Shown in pieces: positions 1 to 8,713 of a stretch of 64,000 nucleotides of DNA. The translations under genes and the position numbers were made by a program. The stretch is from positions 1,488,001 through 1,552,000 of the forward strand of contig NZ_VRUR01000002.1 of assembly GCF_008040165.1 (NCBI RefSeq). The letters run 5' to 3'. Within the stretch, counting starts at the first letter, position 1. Each line of letters starts with the position of its first letter. The DNA comes from Flagellimonas hymeniacidonis (GTDB lineage Bacteria; Bacteroidota; Bacteroidia; Flavobacteriales; Flavobacteriaceae). The notes under the pieces were generated by a model. The model did not search any database and was not told the DNA's origin. It worked only from the letters and a program-made list of their open reading frames with translations.

Positions 1-697
1 TAGTGGCATAGGTATCCTTTACAATAGGCGTTGAGGACAACTTTCTGGTCCTACTTCCTTCTGCGAAGAGACTCAAAACTCTTGAAAGTGATTTAGTGAT
101 TGGGTCAACAAGGCCAATATCCTTTAAATAAACTATTGACTTAACATGTTTGGCTAGCCTACTTATTGGAGTATCTAAGGACAGTCTATTTGAGTGTTTA
201 TATTCTGACCTCTCAAGATCATCCGTAAAACGCATATAAATAACAACATGGTCCATTTCTTTAAAAATATCCCTATAAGCCTGGATAAGATGTAGCTGAT
301 CGGCCAAATCATAACCAGCATAGCCAAACTCGTAGACCTTGATGGAATCTCCTAGGCTTCTTTCTATCTTTTGACCTAGAGAACGGTGGTAATCTTGATG
401 AAATCCTTCTATGAAGGAATCTCCGACCAACGCAATATATTTTTCTGGGTCTTTAATATCATATTGGTCGTAAACCGAATTAAACCCAAAAGAATTAATT
501 CGATAATGCCCAACATTCTGCCTCCTATTGCCTACCACAGAATAGTCTTCTTGATTGGACATCCACCTTTCCACCTGCCGATCATCTAAAAACCGTACTG
601 GTCTTTCATTGTGTAGATGAAAAATGCGAACCAGAAGTTCTAAACACAGAAAGAACAAAAGCACATATATAACAAAACGCTTGAGTAGCTTTATCAT
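1..697 (-). CDS. SGNH/GDSL-like protein, partial (C-terminus outside window)
   Basis: An ATG at 697 opens a reading frame that stays open for 232 codons to the window edge, so the C-terminus is missing. The first ~25 residues are a basic stretch followed by a hydrophobic helix, either a signal anchor or a signal peptide. Residues 91-97 read VGDSFIE, the GDS block of SGNH hydrolases and AlgX/AlgJ-type acetylation partners. The gene starts 2 nt after the stop of the MBOAT acyltransferase, and such pairs commonly O-acetylate exported polysaccharide. A role in periplasmic acyl transfer is inferred from this pairing. The distal Asp-His of the catalytic triad would lie outside the window and cannot be checked. 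Confidence 0.75.
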   Translation of the reverse strand, partial: MIKLLKRFVIYVLLFFLCLELLVRIFHLHNERPVRFLDDRQVERWMSNQEDYSVVGNRRQNVGHYRINSFGFNSVYDQYDIKDPEKYIALVGDSFIEGFHQDYHRSLGQKIERSLGDSIKVYEFGYAGYDLADQLHLIQAYRDIFKEMDHVVIYMRFTDDLERSEYKHSNRLSLDTPISRLAKHVKSIVYLKDIGLVDPITKSLSRVLSLFAEGSRTRKLSSTPIVKDTYAT

Positions 698-699
698 AA

Positions 700-2148
700 T
701 TAAAATTGAAAATATATAAATGATCTATCCACACCATCATCATAAAACAGTATAATCAGCAACAACAAGCATAGATAACACACCAGTCTTAAAAAACGAT
801 ATTTAAATCCCAGTGGATTCCGCTCGTCTTTCCGAATACCGTATTCAAAAAGTACAAAACAGGTTAACAAGATATAATAATCAATCATTCGATATCCTCT
901 AGGATGCAGGTACGAATCCCAAGAAAAATGGAGTAGTAAACGTTCAAAATAACAAAAAGCATCACTCAGTGTTTCGCTCCTAAAAAAAATCCAGCCCAAA
1001 GTAACTAAACTAAAAGTACATATCATACGGGGGGCTTCTGAAAGAAGGTTTGAAAAAGATTTTAAAACATTAGAGGTACCCAAATACCTTCTGTTGCTTT
1101 TAAGATAAAAAAGAGGTAAAAACAAAATAGCATGGAACAAACCCCAGACAACATAAGTCCAATTAGCACCATGCCATAACCCACTAACCAAGAAAATTAC
1201 AAAGATGTTTCTTACTACAAAAATTCTTCTAATTTTAGATCCCCCTAAAGGAATGTATAGGTAATCGCGGAACCAAGTAGATAATGATATATGCCACCTG
1301 CGCCAAAATTCAGCTATATTGCGAGAGAAATACGGAAACTTAAAATTGGACATGAGCTCAATACCAAAAAGCTTAGCTGTTCCGATTGCAATGTCGGAGT
1401 ATCCTGAAAAATCGCCATAAATCTGAAAACCAAAAAAAAGAGCTCCAAGTACCAAGGTTGAGGAGGGGTACGAAGCGTGATTAAGAAAAATATCATCGAC
1501 AATTGGCGCTAAAGCGTCAGCAATTGCAACTTTTTTAAAGAGTCCCCATAGCATTAAGCGTAACCCTTCTATTTGCTGTTTGTATAAAAATTTACGAGGA
1601 TTAACTATCTGTGGTAGTAACCTAGATGCCCTTTCAATTGGGCCGGCTACCAGTTGTGGAAAAAAAGCTACAAAGGTTGCAAAAGAAATTAAACTGTTTG
1701 TAGGCTCCAGGTTTCTACGGTAGATATCAAGTGAATAGGAGAGTGTCTGGAATGTATAAAATGAAATGCCCACTGGAAGTATAACTTTTAGCATCCAAGA
1801 TGACTCCAATTGAAAGCCGAAAAAAGCAAAGGAGGCCACAAAAGAATCCACAAAAAAATTGAAGTACTTAAAAAAAACCAAGATTCCAATATTAAACCCA
1901 ATACTTATACCCAAGTAAAGACGTTTTTTTTGCTGTGATCCTGAATAATAAATTGCTCTGCCTACGATAAAATCTACGAGTGTAGAAATGAGGATTAGAG
2001 ACAAAAATCGGTAGTCCCACCATCCATAGAACAAGTAACTAGCGACAAGAAGCCATACATTCTTTTGCTTGGTTTCACGAAAAAAAATCCAATAAGCCAA
2101 ATATACGATGGGAAGAAAAACAAAAAAATCCAAACTATTGAACAACAT
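700..2148 (-). CDS. MBOAT family O-acyltransferase (AlgI/PatA-like)
   Basis: 482 residues with about ten to twelve hydrophobic segments, the usual size for AlgI-type membrane-bound O-acyltransferases. The family signature is clear: NIAEFWRRWHISLS at 277-290, then LWHGANW at 324-330 with the conserved histidine H326. These enzymes pass acyl groups, usually acetyl, across the inner membrane to extracytoplasmic glycans with help from an SGNH partner. The next gene downstream encodes such a partner. The gene follows the methyltransferase by 12 nt, in what looks like one transcript with the carbamoyltransferase. The acceptor glycan is unknown. Confidence 0.9.
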   Translation of the reverse strand: MLFNSLDFFVFLPIVYLAYWIFFRETKQKNVWLLVASYLFYGWWDYRFLSLILISTLVDFIVGRAIYYSGSQQKKRLYLGISIGFNIGILVFFKYFNFFVDSFVASFAFFGFQLESSWMLKVILPVGISFYTFQTLSYSLDIYRRNLEPTNSLISFATFVAFFPQLVAGPIERASRLLPQIVNPRKFLYKQQIEGLRLMLWGLFKKVAIADALAPIVDDIFLNHASYPSSTLVLGALFFGFQIYGDFSGYSDIAIGTAKLFGIELMSNFKFPYFSRNIAEFWRRWHISLSTWFRDYLYIPLGGSKIRRIFVVRNIFVIFLVSGLWHGANWTYVVWGLFHAILFLPLFYLKSNRRYLGTSNVLKSFSNLLSEAPRMICTFSLVTLGWIFFRSETLSDAFCYFERLLLHFSWDSYLHPRGYRMIDYYILLTCFVLFEYGIRKDERNPLGFKYRFLRLVCYLCLLLLIILFYDDGVDRSFIYFQF

Positions 2149-2160
2149 AATTATATACTG

Positions 2161-2889
2161 TTACAACTGTTTCTTACAGATTAAATATATGTTTGGCCAA
2201 TTCTTAGGGGACAATTGTGCCCCTTGATAAGAATTCAATACCTCAAATCCCACTTCTTTGAAAAGTTCGTTCATTTCCTCTAGACGATACCATTGGATAC
2301 AAAACTGATCTTTTTTAAAAAACCTGTAGTTGATTTTACCATCGATGACAAGTTCTGGGATACCTCTGTATTTGGGTTTTGTTCCTTGAAGCAAAAGTGC
2401 TATTTTTCTTAGGAAAAGTAACACTCCATTATACCATCTGGCATTGAAATCCATAAAACTGAAAACATATATTGCCTTATCGCTACCCACTCTAATTGCT
2501 TCTTCTAAAGCTTTCGGTAATTCCGAATGGGGTACCATACTAAGTATCTGTTGAAAGTAAAACAGATAATCAAATTTTGAATCTTCATAACAGGTAAGTT
2601 CAATTGCATTGGCTTGAACAAAATCCACTTTGGAGTTAAGCTCATTTGCCCGATGTTTTGCTTTTGACACCATAGCCTCTATGATATCAAAGGCGTAAAC
2701 ATTTTTAACACCCAAGGATTCCAAATAGAAAGCTATTACACCAGATCCTGTGCCTGCTTCCATGGCCTTACAATTCATTTTTTTAAGCACTTGACCAATA
2801 AGTTTTTTTTCTGTCGTGTTGACATGAGATCTATCAATCCAGTTATTGATTGTATGTGTTTCATAATTCTCTGAAAAAAAACTTTCCAT
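2161..2889 (-). CDS. class I SAM-dependent methyltransferase
   Basis: 242 residues. The glycine-rich SAM motif AMEAGTGSGVIAFYL lies near residues 41-55, followed by an acidic residue at the end of strand 2 (FDI) and the segment FVQANAIEL that normally contacts the adenine. There is no signal peptide, so it is cytoplasmic. It sits between a carbamoyltransferase and an O-acyltransferase, so a sugar or lipid-linked sugar is the likely substrate, but nothing in the sequence fixes it. Confidence 0.8.
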   Translation of the reverse strand: MESFFSENYETHTINNWIDRSHVNTTEKKLIGQVLKKMNCKAMEAGTGSGVIAFYLESLGVKNVYAFDIIEAMVSKAKHRANELNSKVDFVQANAIELTCYEDSKFDYLFYFQQILSMVPHSELPKALEEAIRVGSDKAIYVFSFMDFNARWYNGVLLFLRKIALLLQGTKPKYRGIPELVIDGKINYRFFKKDQFCIQWYRLEEMNELFKEVGFEVLNSYQGAQLSPKNWPNIYLICKKQL

Positions 2890-2904
2890 ATGGTATAAAG
2901 TTAT

Positions 2905-4593
2905 CTACTTAACAAGTACATAGTTTCCAATTACCAAAGCATCCAACCCTGTGGAATAATAACATCTTATGGCATCCTTTGGGGATTCTACCACAGGTTC
3001 TCCTTGAATATTGAAACTAGTATTTAGTACTACAGGAACTCCTGTTTTTGTGCCCAGTTTTTGAATCACATCGTAATATCTAGGATGCAGTTCCTTTTTT
3101 ACCGTTTGAAGACGTGCGCTTCCATCCACATGAGTTACCGCAGGGATAACACTTTGCTTTTCTGGCAGTACATTACATACTTTCAGCATAAATGGCGCTT
3201 CTACTTCAAGGTCAAAAAATTCATCCTTTGCTTCTACAATTGCTGAGGGAGCAAAAGGACGATATGCCTCTCGAAATTTAACCTCAGAGTTTATTTTGTC
3301 TTTCATATCAGGAAAAGCAGGATTTGCCAAAATACTTCTGCTTCCCAAAGCCCTTGGGCCAATCTCCATCTTACCTTGGAACCACCCTATGATTTTACCT
3401 TTTTCTAATAAAGAAGCGGCTTCTTCACAGATATCTTCACAATATTCGTAATCCAGTTTGGCTCCCTTTAGAACTTTCTCTATCTCTTCGTTGGTATAGC
3501 CTGTACCTACATAAGGGTCCATATGCTCAAAGTTTCGATCTTTCTTAAATATGCCATTATAAAGGTAATAAGCCGCCCCAATAGCTGTGCCATTATCACC
3601 AGCAGCAGGCATTACATAAATATCTTTAAACTGACTTTCGCGGACTATACGTCCATTCATAACACTATTCAAAGAAACACCTCCAGAAATGACAAGGTAA
3701 TCCGCTTTCGTTTTTTTATGCAGTATATCACACATTTCCAAAACTCTATCTTCCAATACTCTTTGAAAAGCTGCAGCCAAGTCCTTGTGACGATCTTCAA
3801 AATCTTCCCCATGTTTTCTACCTTTACCAAATGTATTGTAAAATTTGGGTGATAATCTTCGCCATCCCATGTTCTGAAAGTTAAAATAGCTAAGGTCAAA
3901 GTGCAATTGACCTTTTTTATCTACCCTTACCATTTTAGCTACTTTTTCTCTATAAATCTCTGGGTTTCCCATTGGTGCCAACCCCATGGTCTTCCCTTCA
4001 TCGTAACTTGTTCTAAACCCGCAGAACTGGGTAATTGATTCATAAAAGGATCCAAGTGAGTGGGGAAAGAAGGATTCACCAAGGCATTGCACCTCATTAT
4101 CTTTTCCATAACCTAACCAAGTAGTCGCCCATTCACCAGAGCCATCAATTCCCAATAAGGCTGCCTCTTTGTAAGGTGAAACAAAGAAAGATCCTGGGGC
4201 ATGACTATAATGATGAGGGATAAAGTGAACCTCTGGACCTTCTTTTTTATTATTGTAGTGGTACTTATACCAATTCCAAAAACCCTTTTGTTTGTTATAA
4301 GCGTGAACAAACTCGTGGTTGATGAATGGTTTTACAGTCTTTAGATTTTTTATAGAGTGGAATAACTTTTTGCTCAGGTTATGACTGGGCTTAATGGATA
4401 CCGCAATATGATCAATATCTGAATAACTAAGTCCAGCTATTTTAAGGCAACGAGATATTGCCATTTGTGGGAAAACACGAGTATGCTTATCCCTGTTTAA
4501 TCGTTCTTCTTCTATAGCAGCAATTAGCTGACCATCCACAACAATACATGCGGTAGAGTCGTGAAAATAGTAATTAAGTCCAAGTATAATCAT
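2905..4593 (-). CDS. NodU/CmcH-type carbamoyltransferase
   Basis: 562 residues, normal for the NodU/CmcH/TobZ family, which move a carbamoyl group from carbamoyl phosphate via carbamoyl-AMP to hydroxyls of sugars or antibiotics. The N-terminal Kae1-like domain opens with GLNYYFHDSTACIV and has the metal-binding cluster HHYSHAPGSFF at 127-137. The C-terminal domain contains GPRALGSRSILANP and LNTSFNIQGEPVV, typical of the family. It lies upstream of the methyltransferase and MBOAT genes (15 nt gap), so carbamoylation of the same surface glycan is likely. About 100 nt without a gene separates it from cysN. Confidence 0.9.
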   Translation of the reverse strand: MIILGLNYYFHDSTACIVVDGQLIAAIEEERLNRDKHTRVFPQMAISRCLKIAGLSYSDIDHIAVSIKPSHNLSKKLFHSIKNLKTVKPFINHEFVHAYNKQKGFWNWYKYHYNNKKEGPEVHFIPHHYSHAPGSFFVSPYKEAALLGIDGSGEWATTWLGYGKDNEVQCLGESFFPHSLGSFYESITQFCGFRTSYDEGKTMGLAPMGNPEIYREKVAKMVRVDKKGQLHFDLSYFNFQNMGWRRLSPKFYNTFGKGRKHGEDFEDRHKDLAAAFQRVLEDRVLEMCDILHKKTKADYLVISGGVSLNSVMNGRIVRESQFKDIYVMPAAGDNGTAIGAAYYLYNGIFKKDRNFEHMDPYVGTGYTNEEIEKVLKGAKLDYEYCEDICEEAASLLEKGKIIGWFQGKMEIGPRALGSRSILANPAFPDMKDKINSEVKFREAYRPFAPSAIVEAKDEFFDLEVEAPFMLKVCNVLPEKQSVIPAVTHVDGSARLQTVKKELHPRYYDVIQKLGTKTGVPVVLNTSFNIQGEPVVESPKDAIRCYYSTGLDALVIGNYVLVK

Positions 4594-4693
4594 AATAAAT
4601 AATGTTAGTTAGGCATTTAAAAACAAGTTGAGAATTTTCTTTCAAGTATAATTTTTACAAATAAGTCTATGAATGTCAATACTTTTATGCAAA

Positions 4694-5947
4694 CTAAATA
4701 ATCATTCCAGCAGCTACAGTTTCATTAGTACTTTCATCCACCAAAATTATGCTTCCAGTCAACCTATTCTCACGGTATGAATCCACCATAAGCGGTTTTA
4801 CGGTTCTTAGTTTAACTTTGCCAATTTCGTTCATTCCAAGAGAGGAAGCATCTTTTATCCTTGAAAGAGTGTTAACATCAATTTTGTAAATAATCTCCTT
4901 AATCATGCCAGTTTGAGCATTAGTTGTATGTCTCACGATATATTTCGTTTTTAATCTTATTTCTTCTTTATTCAACCAGCAAAGCATTACTTCCAAATCT
5001 TGAACAGCCTCAGGCTTATTTTTTGAACGCACTAGCATGTCCCCCCTTCCAACATCAATATCATCCTCCAAAGTAACGGCAATTGACATTGGTGCAAAAG
5101 CCTCTCTTAAATTGCCCGAAGGACCATTGATTGACTTAACCTTAGATGAAAATCCAGAAGGCATCGCAGTAATTGAATCGCCTACTCTTAAAATCCCACT
5201 GGCCAAGCGACCAGCATAACCTCTATAATCAATAAAATCATCGCTCTGTGGCCTTAAAACAGTTTGCACAGGAAATCTAGTGTCCACCTTATTTATGTCA
5301 CTTCCAATGTGCATAGTCTCCAGAATGTGTAGTAAAGGAGAACCGTTAAACCATTCCATATTCTGGGAACGTTCAACCACATTATCACCGAACAAAGCGC
5401 TTATTGGTACAAAACGAACATCTTGAACAAAAAGTTTTGAGGAAAAGTCTTCAAACTCACCAACAATATTGTCGTACACATCTTCCTTATAGTCTACCAA
5501 ATCCATTTTGTTTATGCAGACAATCAAGTGAGGGATTTGAAGTAATGAGGCAATAAAAGAGTGGCGTTTTGTCTGTTCAATAACCCCATGTCTTGCATCA
5601 ACTAAAATTATTGCAACGTTTGCCGTTGATGCGCCAGTAACCATATTTCTTGTATATTGAATATGACCAGGAGTGTCTGCTATTATAAACTTTCTTTTTG
5701 GTGTTGTAAAGTATCTGTAAGCAACATCAATAGTGATTCCTTGTTCCCTTTCATCCTTAAGGCCGTCAGTAAATAATGCAAGGTCTATTTGCTCATGTCC
5801 TTTTTTTGTACTTGTTTCTTTAACTGATTTAAGTTGGTCCTCAAAAATAGATTTGGAATCATATAAAAGCCGTCCAATCAAAGTGCTTTTTCCATCATCA
5901 ACACTTCCAGCTGTAGTAAATCTTAATAGTTGATTGTTCATTTCCAT
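4694..5947 (-). CDS. cysN: sulfate adenylyltransferase subunit 1 (GTPase)
   Basis: Large GTPase subunit of ATP sulfurylase, which with CysD makes APS from ATP and sulfate. It shows GSVDDGKST (P-loop), DTPGHIQY (G3) and NKMD (G4), followed by EF-Tu-like beta-barrel domains. The open frame reaches back to 6013 inside cysD. The ATG at 5947 is preferred because it follows the cysD stop by 7 nt and starts just ahead of the conserved RFTTAGSVDDGKST block. That gives 417 residues, close to CysN proteins lacking a fused kinase. The kinase is encoded separately by cysC. Confidence 0.93.
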   Translation of the reverse strand: MEMNNQLLRFTTAGSVDDGKSTLIGRLLYDSKSIFEDQLKSVKETSTKKGHEQIDLALFTDGLKDEREQGITIDVAYRYFTTPKRKFIIADTPGHIQYTRNMVTGASTANVAIILVDARHGVIEQTKRHSFIASLLQIPHLIVCINKMDLVDYKEDVYDNIVGEFEDFSSKLFVQDVRFVPISALFGDNVVERSQNMEWFNGSPLLHILETMHIGSDINKVDTRFPVQTVLRPQSDDFIDYRGYAGRLASGILRVGDSITAMPSGFSSKVKSINGPSGNLREAFAPMSIAVTLEDDIDVGRGDMLVRSKNKPEAVQDLEVMLCWLNKEEIRLKTKYIVRHTTNAQTGMIKEIIYKIDVNTLSRIKDASSLGMNEIGKVKLRTVKPLMVDSYRENRLTGSIILVDESTNETVAAGMII

Positions 5948-5954
5948 ACTGTAT

Positions 5955-6860
5955 TTAAAAGTACCCTTGTTTTTTTCTATCCTCCATTGCAGTTTCTGAG
6001 CGTTTGTCATCACTCCGATTACCCCGCTCAGTTTGTCTCATAGCGGAGACTTCTTGGACAATTTTTTCTAAAGAATCGGCATCTGACTCAATACCTCCAG
6101 TAATAGTAATATCGCCTAAAGTTCTAAATCTGATTTTTTTGGTTTCTATTATCTCGTTTTCTTCGAGCCTTAAAAATTCAGATTTTGGAATCCAAGAATC
6201 GTTCCTCCATACTACTTCCCTATCATGAGCTAAGTATAGTGAGGGAATAGAAATTTGCTCCCGTTTTATGTAATTCCATACATCCATTTCAGTCCAATTA
6301 CTTATTGGAAATACCCTAAAGTGTTCCCCTTCGAAACATTTTCCATTAAAAAGATTCCATAGCTCAGGACGTTGATTCTTAGGGTCCCATTGACCAAACT
6401 CATCTCTATGTGAAAAAAAACGTTCCTTTGCCCTTGCCTTTTCCTCATCTCTTCTTCCACCCCCAATGGCACAGTCAACATTATTTTCTTCTATAGCATC
6501 CAAGAGTGTTGTGATTTGTAGGGCGTTGCGGGTCGCGTTCTTCCCTTTTTCTTCCTTTACTCTACCTCCATCTATCGATTCTTGTACTGATCCCACTATT
6601 AGTCTAACACCCAATTCTTTAATTAAGTCATCTCTAAATTTTATAGTTTCAGGAAAATTATGGCCCGTATCGACATGCATAAATGCGAAAGGAATTTTGC
6701 TTGGATAAAATGCTTTTTTTGCAAGATGCGATACAAGGATGGAATCTTTTCCTCCCGAGAACAGGAGCACAGGATTTTGAAATTGGGCACAAACTTCCCG
6801 TAACACATAAATTGCCTCAGATTCAAGTTCATCCAAATAATTTAAATGGTAGTTATTCAT
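5955..6860 (-). CDS. cysD: sulfate adenylyltransferase subunit 2
   Basis: 301 residues, the standard CysD length. The PP-loop SGGKDS at 35-40 binds ATP pyrophosphate, and GGGRRDEEKARAKER and DPKNQRPELWNL are hallmarks of CysD that separate it from PAPS reductase (CysH). It forms the catalytic adenylyl-transfer subunit with CysN. It lies one base after cysC and 7 nt before cysN, in a tight cysQ-DUF2061-cysC-cysD-cysN order. Confidence 0.95.
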   Translation of the reverse strand: MNNYHLNYLDELESEAIYVLREVCAQFQNPVLLFSGGKDSILVSHLAKKAFYPSKIPFAFMHVDTGHNFPETIKFRDDLIKELGVRLIVGSVQESIDGGRVKEEKGKNATRNALQITTLLDAIEENNVDCAIGGGRRDEEKARAKERFFSHRDEFGQWDPKNQRPELWNLFNGKCFEGEHFRVFPISNWTEMDVWNYIKREQISIPSLYLAHDREVVWRNDSWIPKSEFLRLEENEIIETKKIRFRTLGDITITGGIESDADSLEKIVQEVSAMRQTERGNRSDDKRSETAMEDRKKQGYF

Positions 6861-6861
6861 T

Positions 6862-7455
6862 TTAGCGTAATTGTAATTTTTTCGAAATTATTGACAATAT
6901 AAGATTAGTAGATTCGTGAACTGTACTTTCATTTGATATGGTAACATCTGGATTTACAGGAGTTTCATAAGGGGCTGATACTCCAGTTAAATCTGAGATT
7001 TTACCTTCTCTGGCCATTTTATATAAACCTTTTACATCTCTTCTCTCACATTCCTCTAAGGTTGTATCAACAAAAACCTCAACATAGTTTTCAAAACCAA
7101 CCGTTTCTCTTATAAACATTCTGTCTCTGTTGTATGGGGCTACAAATGCTGCAAGTACTACAACACCTGCATCTACAAATAATTTTGATATCTCACCTAT
7201 TCTTCTGTTATTTTCTGACCTATCATCCGGACTAAATGAGAGTCCTTTATTAATTCCCTTTCTGATATTATCACCATCTAAAACATATGTTCTTATGCCC
7301 ATGCCGAACAATTGTTGTTCTAATGCATTCGCTAGAGTAGATTTTCCCGACCCTGATAACCCGGTAAAAAAAACCAAAAAAGAATTATGGCTATTTAATT
7401 GCCTCCTTTGACGAACATCTACTTTGTATCTGTGCTCGGTAATATTTTTTTCCAT
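6862..7455 (-). CDS. cysC: adenylylsulfate kinase
   Basis: 197 residues. The P-loop GLSGSGKST is at 32-40 and the family segment VLDGDNIRKGINKGLSFSPDD follows. It phosphorylates APS to PAPS, the donor for sulfotransferases. The start lies 37 nt inside the DUF2061 gene. It is kept because the residues before the P-loop (MEKNITEHRYKV) match the usual N-terminal arm of the family. No PAPS reductase gene is visible nearby, so the product may feed sulfation as well as, or instead of, cysteine synthesis. Confidence 0.95.
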   Translation of the reverse strand: MEKNITEHRYKVDVRQRRQLNSHNSFLVFFTGLSGSGKSTLANALEQQLFGMGIRTYVLDGDNIRKGINKGLSFSPDDRSENNRRIGEISKLFVDAGVVVLAAFVAPYNRDRMFIRETVGFENYVEVFVDTTLEECERRDVKGLYKMAREGKISDLTGVSAPYETPVNPDVTISNESTVHESTNLILSIISKKLQLR

Positions 7456-7868
7456 TTTCTCGCTCTATTTCTTTTGTCCAATCCAAAGTTTATTTTATAC
7501 CAAACTCGTTCATGAAAATAATATAAAAACATCTTAGTTAGAACTTCAGCCAATCCAACTTTTAAACCAATAATTGGATTCCCAGATATAAACCAGGACA
7601 GAAGCATTGTGTCAATAGTTCCTATGAATCTCCAAGTAATGGATTTAATTAAGTGCCTTCGATGGCTACTTGTTATATTTATTCTAAGCCAAACTCTTTC
7701 ATGCACATAATATAAAATCATTTTAGTAACCATCTCCGAAAACCCAATTTTAAGACCTATGAGGGGGTTTCCAGAAATCAACCATGATAAGAGGAACGTA
7801 TCTATCGTGCCAACTACTCTCCAAGTCACAGTTTTAGCAATATGTCTTTTGTAAGATACTTTTCTCAT
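7419..7868 (-). CDS. tandem DUF2061 membrane protein
   Basis: 149 residues formed by two copies of one DUF2061 unit, at about 12-60 and 75-123. The copies match at about 34 of 48 positions by eye. Each contains TWR..GTIDT.LLSW.ISGNP and ends in HERVW, with a short hydrophobic helix. DUF2061 proteins are small membrane proteins of unknown role, often found beside sulfate-activation genes. The start codon overlaps the cysQ stop by one base (TAATG), and the end overlaps cysC by 37 nt, which indicates tight translational coupling. Function unknown. Confidence 0.85.
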   Translation of the reverse strand: MRKVSYKRHIAKTVTWRVVGTIDTFLLSWLISGNPLIGLKIGFSEMVTKMILYYVHERVWLRINITSSHRRHLIKSITWRFIGTIDTMLLSWFISGNPIIGLKVGLAEVLTKMFLYYFHERVWYKINFGLDKRNRARKWKKILPSTDTK

Positions 7869-8674
7869 TATCTTCTGACAATAAAGTGACTATTTAATAG
7901 ATTTTCTTTGTTGTACAATAAAGGTTCGCCTGTTTCTTTTGAAATTACTTTTATTCCTACTGCGTTACAGATAGCTTGTCCTGCTGCTGTATCCCATTCC
8001 ATGGTAGGTGCAAATCTAGGGTACACATCTGCCTTACCCTCTGCAACCAGACAAAACTTTAGAGAACTACCTTTAGAAACTATTTCAACATTACTATAAG
8101 TAGTGCTAAGTTTGGTTACGAATTCTTCAGTCTCTTTGTTCATGTGAGACCTACTACCAACAATTTTAATGGTATTTTCAATTCTTTTTCTAGGAGTTAT
8201 CTCATTTGTTTTTGACATCATTTGACCACTAAATTCATGATTTACATCCAGGGTTACTTTATATGCCTTCGCTTCTTCAGAGTCCGAAAAGAAAAGCTCC
8301 TTGGTTACTGGGACATAAATCACACCCAGGATTGGCGTATTATTTGAAACCAAAGCAATATTCACAGTAAATTCACCATTTCTTTTGATAAATTCTTTTG
8401 TACCATCTAGAGGGTCCACTACCCAACATGTTTCCCATTTACCTCTAGCATCATAGCTAAGGTTTTTATTTTCCTCGCTGATTATAGGAATATTTGTTCG
8501 TTGCAAAAACTTAAGTATTTCTGTATTTGATGCTATATCAGCTTTAGTAATTGGTGAATTATCCAGTTTTTGATTGAAAACAATCTCATCATCTTCCTCA
8601 TATATTTTTAGAATAGCTTTTCCAGCTCTTATTGATGCTTTTATAGCAACATCCAAAAGATATGTTTTATCCAT
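7868..8674 (-). CDS. cysQ: 3'(2'),5'-bisphosphate nucleotidase
   Basis: 268 residues of the inositol-monophosphatase superfamily. It has ISEEN (65-69), DPLDGTKEF (87-95) and EWDTAAGQAI, the three metal-binding motifs, and the KEF extension is typical of CysQ. It hydrolyses PAP, the by-product of PAPS use by sulfotransferases or PAPS reductase, to AMP. It is first in the run that continues into DUF2061, cysC, cysD and cysN, so PAPS making and PAP clearing are coupled. Confidence 0.93.
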   Translation of the reverse strand: MDKTYLLDVAIKASIRAGKAILKIYEEDDEIVFNQKLDNSPITKADIASNTEILKFLQRTNIPIISEENKNLSYDARGKWETCWVVDPLDGTKEFIKRNGEFTVNIALVSNNTPILGVIYVPVTKELFFSDSEEAKAYKVTLDVNHEFSGQMMSKTNEITPRKRIENTIKIVGSRSHMNKETEEFVTKLSTTYSNVEIVSKGSSLKFCLVAEGKADVYPRFAPTMEWDTAAGQAICNAVGIKVISKETGEPLLYNKENLLNSHFIVRR

Positions 8675-8713
8675 TTAATATGTTTTTTGACAAGTCATCC
8701 CTTGCTTTCAATT

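Noticed and set aside
386-589. 67-codon plus-strand frame near the left edge
   Set aside because: It lies wholly inside the minus-strand SGNH-type gene, has no recognisable features, and is explained as a shadow frame.
6862-7455. Later start for cysC to avoid overlap with the DUF2061 gene
   Set aside because: A later start would remove the conserved N-terminal arm before the P-loop, and overlaps are common in this tight operon.
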